Below are positions 25,624-34,459 of a DNA stretch of 64,000 nucleotides, piece by piece. The notes beneath the pieces were generated by a model. It was not told the origin of the DNA. It did no database searches and worked only from the letters and a program-made list of their open reading frames with translations. The DNA lies in NCBI GenBank assembly GCA_014238205.1, contig JABABM010000003.1:1-64000 (forward strand), in the 5' to 3' direction. Each line of letters begins with the position of its first letter. Within the stretch, counting starts at the first letter, position 1. A program made the translations under genes and the position numbers. This DNA is from Phycisphaerales bacterium. GTDB taxonomy: Bacteria > Planctomycetota > Phycisphaerae > Phycisphaerales > SM1A02.

Positions 25624-28600
25624 TCAAGCATCATTGAAACGAAGTGAAGCCAGGTATTCAACGATGTCACGGACTTGTCGAGGCGTCAGGTGCTGGGTCA
25701 TGTCAGGCATGGGCGAGGTGTCGCCATAGCCCTCGGTAATGATGCTGCTGGGAGAAATGATCGACTCGAGGATGGCTTCACGATCAAGACGTGAACCAAC
25801 CGCGGCCAGGTCTGGACCAGCGGTACCTCCATGTCCATCTATTGCATGGCATCGAAGACATGCCCCTGCATTGTGATAACGGACCAACTCTCGACCAAGA
25901 GCCGCGTCTCCGCCTTCAATCGCGGAATCATACGAATCGCCGGGATCTTCTTCCACGCCGTGAAGCGATCTGAGGAATTCGATGCTCGACTCGGAGCGAC
26001 CGGACGCGGCCTCTTCAATCTCCACATGCAACGCAGTCGGGGCGATACCCTTCAGGTAGTCACCATACAAGTCGAGCAGCAGCAGACCTGCGCTCCTGGT
26101 ATTCAACGAACCAAGAATGAGAATGACACCCTGCTGTCTATCCACGGAGTCATGTTCAAGATCTGCCTTGATGATGCCAATCGCTCGCTCGGGATCCACG
26201 GCGGCAAGCAGTTGCAGACCTTCCAGGTGAACTTCCGTATCAGAAGCCGACAGGGCCATGTTCACCACATGTTCCCGGCGATCCTCGTCTCGATGCAGCT
26301 GCCGCAGGCTGGCGACCCGATCACGTGAAGACGCATCAGGATCAGAGAGCATTGCCATCGCTGCCGTGTCATCGAGCTGAATTTCATGTTCGACTGCCAG
26401 TTCCCTGGCCATTGATGCAAGATCCTGATCATGATCTTCCAGAAGGGCCGGCAGAAGGAGTGACAAGGTCGCACGCCATGCTTCTTCATCTCGTCCCTGG
26501 ACATCTACAGGCCGATACGCTCCATTGACACGATCACGTACGGAAGGAGACATCCACTCGTCGAGCACCAACAGTGCTTCTCGCCGCATGGTCGCCGGGT
26601 TGCCCGGTTCCAGTACGACCCTGGCAACCGACATGGCGTCTTCGGGCTGGCCAGATCGCATCGCCGCATACAAGGCACGCCGAAGGATGGCGATATCCGA
26701 AGGCGAATCGGAATCGATGCCTCCTTCGTGGAAGGATGCAAGCCGGTCGACGAGTGCAGGCATCGAGGATTCCATGGGTTCATCGTTGATCGCACGTGCC
26801 GCTTCAGCGGCAATCAAGGGATCTGGATCGTTGAGCAGAAGTTCAACACCTGGGTCCTGCATTCGGCGAAGTGCAAGCAGAGAAGCGAGGCGTACCGGCG
26901 GAAACTCGTCTCCCGTAAGTTCAAGCAATGCTTCCCTGTCATTCATCCATGTCAACGCCATGACACCAGCATGTCGAAGAAGTGCATCATCGTTGTCATT
27001 TGACCAGAGCATCTCGGTGACTGCATCAAGACCCTCCGTGTACTGCAGCCTGCCGACAGCCATCGTGGCGTGGTAGACCACCCGTGGCTCGGGATCAAAG
27101 ATGAGTTCCACCAGGGCATCGGCAGCCGGGGCGTACAGGGCCTCCCCGAGCACCTTTGAAGCCTGCCCACGAATCTCCCGATCATCGTCACCGAGCAGCT
27201 CAAGGACGTACTCCATCGGGTGGCTGGGATCCCCCTGCGGCAGGGAGGTTGTTCGAGCGATCATTCCCAAGCCCCAGATTGCATGAATACGGGCCAGTTG
27301 TTCAGATGAACGGGCAACTCCTGCAAGAGCAGCTGTCGATTCATCTCCTCGGCGAGCAAGAGCAAACTGGGCCTGGAGGCGAATGCGTTGATCTGCATGA
27401 CCCAGGAGGCCTGCAAGTTCATCACTGGCTCGATGATCAAGACCTTCACGGATGATCCGGCCTGCTTCATCAATACGTGGGTCCGAGGAGTGCTGTGGAT
27501 CGTGCAGTGCGAAGATACGACCTGTTTCCGTACATTCCCAACCTTCGACCCAATCGGAAACATACATCCGACCATCCCAGCCGAAATCAACATCGGTACA
27601 AAGAAGGCCTGATACGAAGGGATGTACATCCTTGATCCTGTACCCGGCACCATCTGGTTCGACGCCGAAAGAAAGGACCCTGCTGTGCTGGGGGCTCCCT
27701 GTGAAGTCACAGAGGAAGAAGTGATCCCGGTACCGATCACCCAGGCCCAGGCCCGGGTAATGCACGAAGCCTGACGGGCCACTGGCAATATTGGTGACCG
27801 GGGGAATGATCCATGCCGGCTGATGTTCATGGCGTTCCTGCCACAAGCCCTCCTGGTTCCATGGGCCGCGCAGGTTGTCCCCGGCAAGGCTCTGGTATTC
27901 CATGCGCCAACCGGTACGCCCACCCTCGGCTACGTGAACCAATCGTGCCCTGTCGCCACCATCGGAGTTGTTGTCTCCCGTGAACAGGGTTCCGTAGTCA
28001 TCAAAGGCGATTTCCTGGGGATTGCGAAGGCCTGTATGAAAGACCTCGAGGTCTGAACCATCTGGATTGCAACGGAACACTGCACCCGATGTGGGATCGT
28101 AAAGGTGTTCTCCCTCCTGATTCACGACGTTGTATCCACGATCACCGATCGACCAGTAGAGACGCCCATCGGGACCCCATGTCAAGCCATGCATGTCATG
28201 ACCACGAAGCGCTATGCGGATTCCGAATCCACTGAAGACCTGCTCCCGCACATCGGCCACGTCATCTCCGTTCGTATCCTCAAGTCTCCAGAGATGGGGG
28301 ATGTTCGTGTACCAGACATGTCCTCCTTCGACCAGGAGGCCCGATCCCGTACCGTCGAGGGCATCGTCGTAGCCAGCGGAATAGATTGTCGAAGCATCGG
28401 CTGTTCCGTCACCATCCTCGTCGTATACAAGTCGAATCCGGTCCTCATGGTTCGTGAAGTGATCCATCCCACCCTCGAACTTGTGCGACCATTTCCGGTA
28501 CATGGCAAGGCGGTCTTCATTCGTCTGCAGTGCTATGTCGTCAAGGTTCCAGTAGGACTGTGCCCGGGAGTCTTCGACTCCTCGTTCCTGACGGGCAGTC

Positions 28601-28809
28601 TCAGCCACATAGATCCGGCCACGTTCATCAATACAGAAGGCGACAGGGTCGACCAGCAGTGGATCCGATGCCCAGGTCTCCACCGACACACCATCGATCG
28701 GCTTCAATGCTTCTGCTGGATCTGGTTGTTCGGACCCCACGTTGCAGGCAACAAGCAGGAGCGTCGTCATTTCGATAAAGCATGGCATGAGAACGCCCAT
28801 GGTAACCAT
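25624..28809 (-). CDS. PVC-type dehydrogenase-like lipoprotein with HEAT repeats and C-terminal cytochrome c
   Basis: About 1061 residues. The N-terminus is hydrophobic with lipobox LLVAC. Residues about 30-460 form a membrane-bound dehydrogenase-like (glucose/sorbosone dehydrogenase) propeller: VAFCIDERGRIYVAET, HDMHGLTWGPDGRLYWSIGDRG, GLRNPQEIAFDDYGTLFTGDNNSDGG and NIASGPSGFVHYPG. HEAT repeats fill about 470-900. The last 150 residues hold one heme c motif, CLRCH, and a downstream Met (MPDMTQHLT). This is the usual planctomycete domain order. It probably oxidises a carbohydrate in the periplasm and passes electrons to its own cytochrome. Start uncertain: 28809, 28830 and 28839 are all in frame, the longer two nearly meeting the divergent permease start. 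Confidence 0.87.
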   Translation of the reverse strand: MVTMGVLMPCFIEMTTLLLVACNVGSEQPDPAEALKPIDGVSVETWASDPLLVDPVAFCIDERGRIYVAETARQERGVEDSRAQSYWNLDDIALQTNEDRLAMYRKWSHKFEGGMDHFTNHEDRIRLVYDEDGDGTADASTIYSAGYDDALDGTGSGLLVEGGHVWYTNIPHLWRLEDTNGDDVADVREQVFSGFGIRIALRGHDMHGLTWGPDGRLYWSIGDRGYNVVNQEGEHLYDPTSGAVFRCNPDGSDLEVFHTGLRNPQEIAFDDYGTLFTGDNNSDGGDRARLVHVAEGGRTGWRMEYQSLAGDNLRGPWNQEGLWQERHEHQPAWIIPPVTNIASGPSGFVHYPGLGLGDRYRDHFFLCDFTGSPQHSRVLSFGVEPDGAGYRIKDVHPFVSGLLCTDVDFGWDGRMYVSDWVEGWECTETGRIFALHDPQHSSDPRIDEAGRIIREGLDHRASDELAGLLGHADQRIRLQAQFALARRGDESTAALAGVARSSEQLARIHAIWGLGMIARTTSLPQGDPSHPMEYVLELLGDDDREIRGQASKVLGEALYAPAADALVELIFDPEPRVVYHATMAVGRLQYTEGLDAVTEMLWSNDNDDALLRHAGVMALTWMNDREALLELTGDEFPPVRLASLLALRRMQDPGVELLLNDPDPLIAAEAARAINDEPMESSMPALVDRLASFHEGGIDSDSPSDIAILRRALYAAMRSGQPEDAMSVARVVLEPGNPATMRREALLVLDEWMSPSVRDRVNGAYRPVDVQGRDEEAWRATLSLLLPALLEDHDQDLASMARELAVEHEIQLDDTAAMAMLSDPDASSRDRVASLRQLHRDEDRREHVVNMALSASDTEVHLEGLQLLAAVDPERAIGIIKADLEHDSVDRQQGVILILGSLNTRSAGLLLLDLYGDYLKGIAPTALHVEIEEAASGRSESSIEFLRSLHGVEEDPGDSYDSAIEGGDAALGRELVRYHNAGACLRCHAIDGHGGTAGPDLAAVGSRLDREAILESIISPSSIITEGYGDTSPMPDMTQHLTPRQVRDIVEYLASLRFNDA

Positions 28810-28837
28810 CCAGGAACAACGAGATAGCATGCAGCAC

Positions 28838-30115
28838 ATGGAAACTGCCGGTCAGCAACGGATGGAACGATCCATCGGGACACGGGGAGCCGTTCTCCTG
28901 GGCATGGGCTCCATGCTTGGCACGGGACTGTTCGTCAGTATCGCCCTGGCTACGGCAATGTCCGGAACATGGGTCCTTGTTGCGATTGCAGTGGCCATGT
29001 TGACTGCAACCTGCAATGGGCTCAGCAGCGCCCAGCTTGCCGCAACGTATCCGGTCAGCGGAGGCACGTATGAATATGCCCACAGGCTCCTGTCGCCTGC
29101 AACCGGGTTTGCCGCCGGCTGGCTTTTTCTCTGTGCCAAGTCCGCATCCGCTGCAGCTGCAGCTCTGGGAGCCGGAAGCTACCTCCTTGCCGTGGTCGGA
29201 GTCGATCCTTCCGGCTGGGGAGTCGTTGTTGGACTGTTCCTGCTTCTCATGGTCACGTGTACCGTTCTTCTTGGACTTCGACGAAGTGTGCTGGCCACGA
29301 TGGTCATCCTCGTCCTCGTCGGAGTCGGACTCCTGGTCTATCTCGTTGCTTGCATGAAACCCGGGGGGACTGATGAGTCCATGCTGGTCGTTCCATACTC
29401 GGCGGGAATACCAGGCGCAGCAGCGATCATGTTCGTTGCATTCACGGGGTATGGTCGTATTGCAACACTCGGTGAAGAAGTACGTAAACCTGCTCGAACC
29501 ATTCCAAGAGCCATCATCATCACGATTGCATTGACAGGATCTCTCTACCTGCTCACGGGATGGTCGCTTTCATACATGGCCATGCCGGACGAACTGGTTC
29601 TCAAGGATTCAAGCCTGAACCCACTTCAGTCGATCACCACCAGGTCCTGGGGCAGAGCAGCTGGAACGGTCGTTGCCGTCGCTGCCATTGCCGCCATGAT
29701 CGGCGTACTGCTGAACCTGCTCCTGGGACTCTCCCGAGTCATACTTGCAATGGCAAGACGTGGGGATGTGCCTCGATCACATGGATTGATCTGGACGCGG
29801 ACTTCAACCCCTCCCTGGGCCGTCATCGACGCCTGCATCATCATCGCCGTGCTCATCCTGGTCGGTGATTTCACCTTTGCATGGAGCCTGAGTGCATTCA
29901 CTGTCTTGATCTACTACGCGATCACGAACCTGGCGGCATTGAAATTGCCCGCCGAAGAACGATCATTTCCACGATGGGTTGCCGTTGCCGGCCTGCTTTC
30001 ATGCTGCGTGCTGGCCTTCTGTGTGCCGACAGGCACGTGGCTGATCGGGCTGGCTGTTCTTGCCGCTGGACTTGCCCTCAGGTGGGTGAAGCACTCCCTG
30101 TCTCCCGTACCGTAA
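28838..30115 (+). CDS. APC family amino acid permease
   Basis: About 425 residues with 12 predicted membrane helices. The first helix carries LGMGSMLGTGLF, the conserved GxG substrate-binding turn of APC carriers; FVAFTGYGRIATLGEEVRKPARTIPRAI in the middle is the characteristic helix 6 and following loop. Expected to import amino acids or related amines with H+ or Na+; the substrate is unknown. In-frame starts at 28829, 28838 and 28862 are possible. It is divergent from the dehydrogenase-like lipoprotein with very little space between. Confidence 0.88.
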   Translation: METAGQQRMERSIGTRGAVLLGMGSMLGTGLFVSIALATAMSGTWVLVAIAVAMLTATCNGLSSAQLAATYPVSGGTYEYAHRLLSPATGFAAGWLFLCAKSASAAAAALGAGSYLLAVVGVDPSGWGVVVGLFLLLMVTCTVLLGLRRSVLATMVILVLVGVGLLVYLVACMKPGGTDESMLVVPYSAGIPGAAAIMFVAFTGYGRIATLGEEVRKPARTIPRAIIITIALTGSLYLLTGWSLSYMAMPDELVLKDSSLNPLQSITTRSWGRAAGTVVAVAAIAAMIGVLLNLLLGLSRVILAMARRGDVPRSHGLIWTRTSTPPWAVIDACIIIAVLILVGDFTFAWSLSAFTVLIYYAITNLAALKLPAEERSFPRWVAVAGLLSCCVLAFCVPTGTWLIGLAVLAAGLALRWVKHSLSPVP

Positions 30116-30166
30116 CCATCCTCAGGCAATGATGTACAGTGCTCTGGAACGCCGCGAAGCGATGGA

Positions 30167-31567
30167 ATGACACGAATCCCCCACCCACATACAGGCAGGA
30201 AACTGTCCGAACCCGGAAAGGGCAGCGAGCTGCTGCAGGGCAAGTGGTATGCATGGGCCTTCTGGGGAATCGTCGCAACGTTCTACCTCTATGAGTTCTT
30301 CATCCGGGTTACCCCGAGTGTCATCCTTCCAGAGCTGACGGAGGAACTCCATGCCACTCCCGGCTCCACGGCAACGGCCATGAGCACCTACCTCTGGGTC
30401 TATGCCCCCATGCAGTTGGCTGTCGGCGTACTGCTCGACCGGCTGGGATCGAAATATGTCGTTTCCACCGCGGCCGTGCTCTGCGCCATCGGCTGCATTC
30501 TCTTCTCCCTGGCCGATGATCTCTTCATGGCGGGATTCGGTCGGGGATTCATCGGGTTTGGGTCTGCCTTTGCGTTTGTCGGAGCCATCTACGTCGCAAC
30601 GGTCTGGTTTCCACCCAACAGGCTCGGACTCATCGCGGGTATCACGCTCAGCGTAGGAATGATCGGTGAAATCATCGGCCAGTACCCGGTTTCCGTACTT
30701 ACAACGAACTACGGTTGGCAGGAAGTCGTGTTCTGGTCCGGCATCATCGGGGCTGTCCTCGGAATCAGCATGCTGATCTTCATACCGAGGCGGCCATCGT
30801 GGTTCGAGCGTCGCTTCAGCCATGACGATGAGCAGCGAATCGGCGTGCTGCACAGCCTCCTCCTCCTCCTGAAGAATCCGCAGATCTGGATTGTCGGTCT
30901 CATCAGCGCCGTGCTCTACCTGCCCATGAGCGTGATTGCGGCACTCTGGGGAACGAGCTACCTGGAAGAGACCATGAACATCGACGCAGACCAATCGACG
31001 GCCATCATTACGATGCTTGCCGTGGGCTGGCTCTTCGGATGCCCCGTTTTCGGGCGGATGTCGGATTCCTTCCGGAACCGGAGAGTTCCGATTCTCATCG
31101 GCTGTATCGGAGGAACAATCACGCTTGGCCTGTTCCTGCTGGCTCCCCAGATGAACTTTGCGACCATGCTCATCCTCGTACTGATCATGGGGCTGTGCAC
31201 GAGTACCCAGTCGATCACCTTTGCAATCGTCATCGAAATAAGCCCGCGGCAACTGGCAGCGACAGGCGTATCTACTTGCAACTTCATCACCATGATGCTT
31301 GCAGGCCTGCTGCAAGTCGGCATCGGCTGGATTCTCGACTGGCGGATGACCGTGGAACATGGGATTACCCCATCACCTGCGAGGGCAACTGTTCACAAGT
31401 CGCCCGATCAGGCACTTGCACAAAATGCGTACGAGGGTCTGTCCGCGGGAGATTTCATCTACGCGCTTGCAGTCATACCACTGCTGTTTGCTGCAACCAT
31501 CGTGCTCTGCCTGTTCCTGAAGGAAACACATGGTCGCAACATCAACGTCGTCAACCTTGAGCAGTAA
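30167..31567 (+). CDS. MFS transporter
   Basis: A 466-residue major facilitator protein with 12 predicted helices. AWAFWGIVATFYLYEFFIRVTPSV in helix 1, the LLDRLGSKYV loop 2-3 motif (D-R-x-G-x-[RK]) and GCPVFGRMSDSFRNRR in the second half are clear MFS signatures. The family resembles anion:cation symporters and dicarboxylate or sugar-acid carriers; substrate not known. Located 51 bases after the APC permease, same strand. Its last 17 bases overlap the end of the convergent zinc-ribbon gene. Confidence 0.9.
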   Translation: MTRIPHPHTGRKLSEPGKGSELLQGKWYAWAFWGIVATFYLYEFFIRVTPSVILPELTEELHATPGSTATAMSTYLWVYAPMQLAVGVLLDRLGSKYVVSTAAVLCAIGCILFSLADDLFMAGFGRGFIGFGSAFAFVGAIYVATVWFPPNRLGLIAGITLSVGMIGEIIGQYPVSVLTTNYGWQEVVFWSGIIGAVLGISMLIFIPRRPSWFERRFSHDDEQRIGVLHSLLLLLKNPQIWIVGLISAVLYLPMSVIAALWGTSYLEETMNIDADQSTAIITMLAVGWLFGCPVFGRMSDSFRNRRVPILIGCIGGTITLGLFLLAPQMNFATMLILVLIMGLCTSTQSITFAIVIEISPRQLAATGVSTCNFITMMLAGLLQVGIGWILDWRMTVEHGITPSPARATVHKSPDQALAQNAYEGLSAGDFIYALAVIPLLFAATIVLCLFLKETHGRNINVVNLEQ

Positions 31568-31754
31568 GATCGGAATCCGCCCCAGGCAATTCACCCTTGT
31601 GGATGGCCTGGCAGCAGAACCTGCCGCATCGCTCGCAGGTTCGAAAGACCCGCTCGCCGCTGCACGTTGGAAAGTGCATGAATGTAAAGGTCCCGAGTTC
31701 CCATCGATGACCGCACTTGGTGCACTGCATGTACTCGTCTTCACCGTTTTTCAT
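31551..31754 (-). CDS. Small zinc-ribbon protein
   Basis: A 67-residue product with C11-x2-C14 (CTKCGHRW) and C40-x2-C43 (CERCG), the spacing of a zinc ribbon, plus C31 and a CC pair at 47-48. The GHRW phrase after the first pair is common in ribosome-, transcription- or nucleic-acid-associated ribbons. No ribosome site is obvious. It overlaps the opposing MFS gene end by 17 bases and is divergent from the aspartoacylase-like gene. The regular cysteine spacing suggests it is a real gene rather than a chance frame. Confidence 0.55.
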   Translation of the reverse strand: MKNGEDEYMQCTKCGHRWELGTFTFMHFPTCSGERVFRTCERCGRFCCQAIHKGELPGADSDLTAQG

Positions 31755-31795
31755 CGTTTCATGATATTCGGTCTCCAGCGGATAGACTCAATGCC

Positions 31796-33289
31796 ATGAA
31801 TCCAGCCTTCATGGTCACCGCCCTGCTCCTGTTCCAGGGAGCCTCCCAGGCACCGGCTCCACAACAGACCGTGCTTGGCTCGGGTACCGGGTTCGCCACT
31901 CCTGTACACATCATCAACAGTCATGAAACAGGCCCCACGGTGCTGGTCATCGGTGGCATGCATGGCAATGAGCCCGCGGGAGCAGAGGCCGCGTCGGCAA
32001 TCGCCCACTGGACGATTGAACGGGGGCGACTCATCGTCATTCCACGTGCGAATATCCCTGCATTGAACGCGAAGACTCGACGCATCCCCGGACTGGATGG
32101 AGACGAGGGTGATCTCAACAGGCACTTCCCGGTCGATCCAGAAATGGAAATGCAGAGTGAACATGCCGACGATCTCTGGTCCTTGATCGAAGAACAGAAG
32201 CCGGACTGGGTCATTGACCTGCACGAGGGGTATGACTTCAAGAAACTCAACCCCGACAGCGTCGGCAGCACGATCATCTCCTGCGATGAACCCAAAGCGA
32301 TTGCCGCCTCAGCGCTGATGCTCGAAGCAGTGAACGCTGCGAGGAAAGAAGGCAGTCCGTCATTTCTCCAGCTTCGTCATCCTGTACGTGGAAGTCTTGT
32401 ACGGGCCACATGTGAACAATCCGTCGCCTTGGGCATGATTCTTGAAACAACGACGAAGGGTCAGCATGTTGCAACACGTGCAAGGCAACATCGAATCATG
32501 ATCCACAGGCTGCTTGAACACCTGGGCATGCAGCCGTGTGACAAGGACCTGCTTCTCCCGCCGGTAGATGCGACGGATGAACTCATCCATGTAGCTCTCT
32601 ATGACGGACCCGGCGCAAGCTCCGCAGCATTTTCCACACTGCTTGCCGACGACTCAAGGCTTCTGGTCAGACGTCTCGGACCAGCCGCCATCCAGAACGG
32701 CGCTTTGGAACGCTTTGATATTCTCATCGTTCCTGGAGGCAGCGGCAGCCGACAAGGCAGGGGGCTTGGTGCAGCTGGACGCGAAGCGATTCGCGACTTC
32801 GTCGAAACTGGCGGCAGTTACGTTGGTGCTTGTGCCGGCGCATACCTTGGCTCCGTTTCATATGACTGGTCTCTTGGTATCGTCGATGCCAAGGTCATCG
32901 ACAGGAAACACTGGAAGCGAGGCACAGGCATTGTCGACGTCGAGTGGACGGATCATGGTTCCGAGCAAGCGGCACTTGGCGAAGGCACCCATCGAATTCG
33001 CTACGCCAACGGCCCTATTCTTGCCCCGGCAAACCGGGATGACATCCAGGATTACGAGGTTCTGGGCATCTACAGGGGCGAAATAGCGTTGAATGGAGCT
33101 CCAACCGGGGTCATGCCGGGCACACCAGCCATCGTGCAGGGAACGTGGGGAGACGGGCGAGCAATCCTCCTGAGCCCCCATCTGGAATCAATGAAATCCG
33201 ATCCTGAAGCCCGTGCAAATCTGCTTGAATACCTTCAATGGCTTGCCTTGATTTCAGCCTCTAAACAGGGAACTGGAGCTGGTAAGTAA
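31796..33289 (+). CDS. Aspartoacylase-like M14 zinc hydrolase fused to glutamine amidotransferase-like (BPL_N) domain
   Basis: A 497-residue protein. Signal-like hydrophobic start, then a succinylglutamate desuccinylase/aspartoacylase-like domain (about 25-235) with zinc ligands H56-x2-E59 in GGMHGNEPAG and the His of DLHEGYDF, plus NRHFPVD (Arg) and a candidate catalytic Glu in MILETTTKG. From about 262 to 480 it resembles the N-terminal amidotransferase-like domain of biotin-protein ligase: HVALYDG, LIVPGG, GGSYVGACAGAYLGS with the nucleophile-position Cys, and a late W-G-x-G-R-A-I-L-L-S-P-H-L-E. It likely hydrolyses an amide; what the second domain does is unclear. Confidence 0.82.
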   Translation: MNPAFMVTALLLFQGASQAPAPQQTVLGSGTGFATPVHIINSHETGPTVLVIGGMHGNEPAGAEAASAIAHWTIERGRLIVIPRANIPALNAKTRRIPGLDGDEGDLNRHFPVDPEMEMQSEHADDLWSLIEEQKPDWVIDLHEGYDFKKLNPDSVGSTIISCDEPKAIAASALMLEAVNAARKEGSPSFLQLRHPVRGSLVRATCEQSVALGMILETTTKGQHVATRARQHRIMIHRLLEHLGMQPCDKDLLLPPVDATDELIHVALYDGPGASSAAFSTLLADDSRLLVRRLGPAAIQNGALERFDILIVPGGSGSRQGRGLGAAGREAIRDFVETGGSYVGACAGAYLGSVSYDWSLGIVDAKVIDRKHWKRGTGIVDVEWTDHGSEQAALGEGTHRIRYANGPILAPANRDDIQDYEVLGIYRGEIALNGAPTGVMPGTPAIVQGTWGDGRAILLSPHLESMKSDPEARANLLEYLQWLALISASKQGTGAGK

Positions 33290-33385
33290 AATTATCTGCT
33301 GGAAAGTTGTAAGTCGCTTGTAACAAGGCACTTCGGTCGGAAAACTCGCTTCTTCCGTCTACTGGCGTGGTCAAAAATGCATATT

Positions 33386-33454
33386 TGATCACCCTGATGT
33401 CGGGATTGACCTGGAGATGACTCCTGAAACTGGACTCTCTCTCGGGTGATCACC
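33386..33454 (+). promoter_or_regulatory. Paired TGATCACC direct repeat in the leader of the 81-residue protein
   Basis: TGATCACC occurs at 33386-33393 and again at 33447-33454, 61 bases apart (about six helical turns); the second copy is part of the palindrome GGTGATCACC. The pair lies upstream of a small membrane-protein gene and could be an operator. No known regulator is assigned. Confidence 0.3.
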
Positions 33455-33467
33455 GATAGGTGGACTT

Positions 33468-33530
33468 CGAAGTAGTCACTTCGTGCATGCTCATGTGGGC
33501 ATGCTCTTCTCCGCCCGCCTACTTGCGGGT
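33468..33530 (+). promoter_or_regulatory. Three consecutive leader hairpins
   Basis: Within the 272-base gap upstream of the 81-residue gene: CGAAGT/ACTTCG (33468-33473 with 33478-33483, 4-nt loop), GCATGC/GCATGC (33485-33490 with 33499-33504, 8-nt loop) and CCCGC/GCGGG (33514-33518 with 33525-33529, 6-nt loop). They end about 20 bases before the ribosome site. None is followed by a U-tract, so they look like a structured 5' leader rather than terminators. No known riboswitch class is recognised. Confidence 0.4.
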
Positions 33531-33561
33531 CTATACATGGATGTGCTTAAAGGAGCATTGT

Positions 33562-33807
33562 ATGAAGGGCCTCGATACAGTTAAGGGTTGGGCGCGTGAA
33601 CTCATTGATTTACTGCTCGTGTTCATCGTTCTTGGTGTCATTTGCCAGATCATCTTCGGTTCAGGAGCTGATTCAAGCATTCCGTACTTCGGAAGCATGA
33701 CCACGAACCTCACCGGTGTTATTAATGACTTCGGCGCTGGTGGTATTTCAGGCTTGATCGCCCTCCTGGTGGTCATCAGCCTCTACCGAGCTGGACAGCG
33801 AGCCTAA
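33562..33807 (+). CDS. 81-residue membrane protein of unknown function
   Basis: Starts with an amphipathic charged segment (MKGLDTVKGWARE), then two hydrophobic helices at about 14-33 and 63-77, joined by a Gly/Ser/Thr-rich linker, and ends YRAGQRA. AAAGGAG lies about eight bases before ATG at 33562, and a strong terminator follows 35 bases after the stop, so it is a single-gene transcript. Codon use is richer in GGT, ATT, CGT and GTT than in its neighbours, which may reflect high expression. I do not recognise a family. The in-frame upstream extension to 33460 runs through the leader hairpins and is unlikely. Confidence 0.75.
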   Translation: MKGLDTVKGWARELIDLLLVFIVLGVICQIIFGSGADSSIPYFGSMTTNLTGVINDFGAGGISGLIALLVVISLYRAGQRA

Positions 33808-33840
33808 GGGCAACATTCGCTGGATAACTGAATAACTACA

Positions 33841-33878
33841 CGACGGCCCGCCTCTCGAGGCGGGCCGTTGTCCTTTTA
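33841..33878 (+). terminator. Strong Rho-independent terminator
   Basis: An 11-bp perfect stem (33843-33853 with 33858-33868, arms ACGGCCCGCCT and AGGCGGGCCGT), extendable by two more pairs, with loop CTCG, is followed by TGTCCTTTTAA. It ends the 81-residue protein gene. Confidence 0.88.
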
Positions 33879-33985
33879 ACTGCATGGGAGGCATGAACCA
33901 CCCCTGCGAAGCTCTATTGGATAATCCACTGGCAAACTCATTACAGGGATAGAATGAACAGGAGATGCCTTGGCGATGGAGAGGC

Positions 33986-34459
33986 ATGATGAAAAACACC
34001 CAGTCATTCAGTGACAGTCTGAAGGCGTGGAAGAACGGTTGCCTTTCAAATGGACACCGACTGACATACGCAGAGCATCGTTGCGTCCTCCTGGTCGGTA
34101 AGAAGGTCAAGGAAGACAGCAGGCCCCAGGGCATACCGGAACAACTGTGGAAGATCGTGGAAGGCGTTCAGCTCGACCCGCTCCCCGGTGTTGAGCAGAT
34201 AGCCAAGCAACTTGGTGTCTCTGCCCTGGAGTTGGCCTTCTACAGGACATACTGGGGGACGCATGACGTTGAGGTGCTTACCGGCACGGTCTACCGGCGC
34301 GTACTCGTTTCAAAATCCCAAGGTGTTCCAGAACAGGTCATCCAGGACTTTCGTGATGAAGTTGACCGATGGAAGACCCGTATCACCGAAGCGGGATTGG
34401 CCAATGAACACGAGTTGCCTGAAACGCTTCGAATGAGCGAGGAGAACCAGACCTCATGA
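33986..34459 (+). CDS. Hypothetical protein
   Basis: About 157 residues, soluble, no signal peptide, mixed charged helices. A segment near 55-75, GVEQIAKQLGVSALELAFYRTYWG, resembles a helix-turn-helix-like arrangement (I-A-K-Q-L-G-V-S), but there is no clear family match. The start is uncertain: ATG at 33965, 33986 and 33989 are in frame, with GGAGAGG at 33978-33984 best placed for the last two. Its stop overlaps by six bases the stop of the convergent addA-like gene. Function unknown. Confidence 0.65.
   Translation: MMKNTQSFSDSLKAWKNGCLSNGHRLTYAEHRCVLLVGKKVKEDSRPQGIPEQLWKIVEGVQLDPLPGVEQIAKQLGVSALELAFYRTYWGTHDVEVLTGTVYRRVLVSKSQGVPEQVIQDFRDEVDRWKTRITEAGLANEHELPETLRMSEENQTS

Noticed and set aside
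30122-31360. 412-codon antisense frame over the MFS gene
   Set aside because: Same shadow pattern; starts and ends are unrelated to any ribosome site.
33406-33433. Sigma-70 promoter starting with TTGACC upstream of the small membrane gene
   Set aside because: At the expected 17-base distance the -10 region reads AACTGG, far from TATAAT.
33460-33561. Longer start for the 81-residue membrane protein
   Set aside because: The extra 34 residues are translated from the hairpin leader, lack a ribosome site, and would bury the AAAGGAG site inside the coding region.
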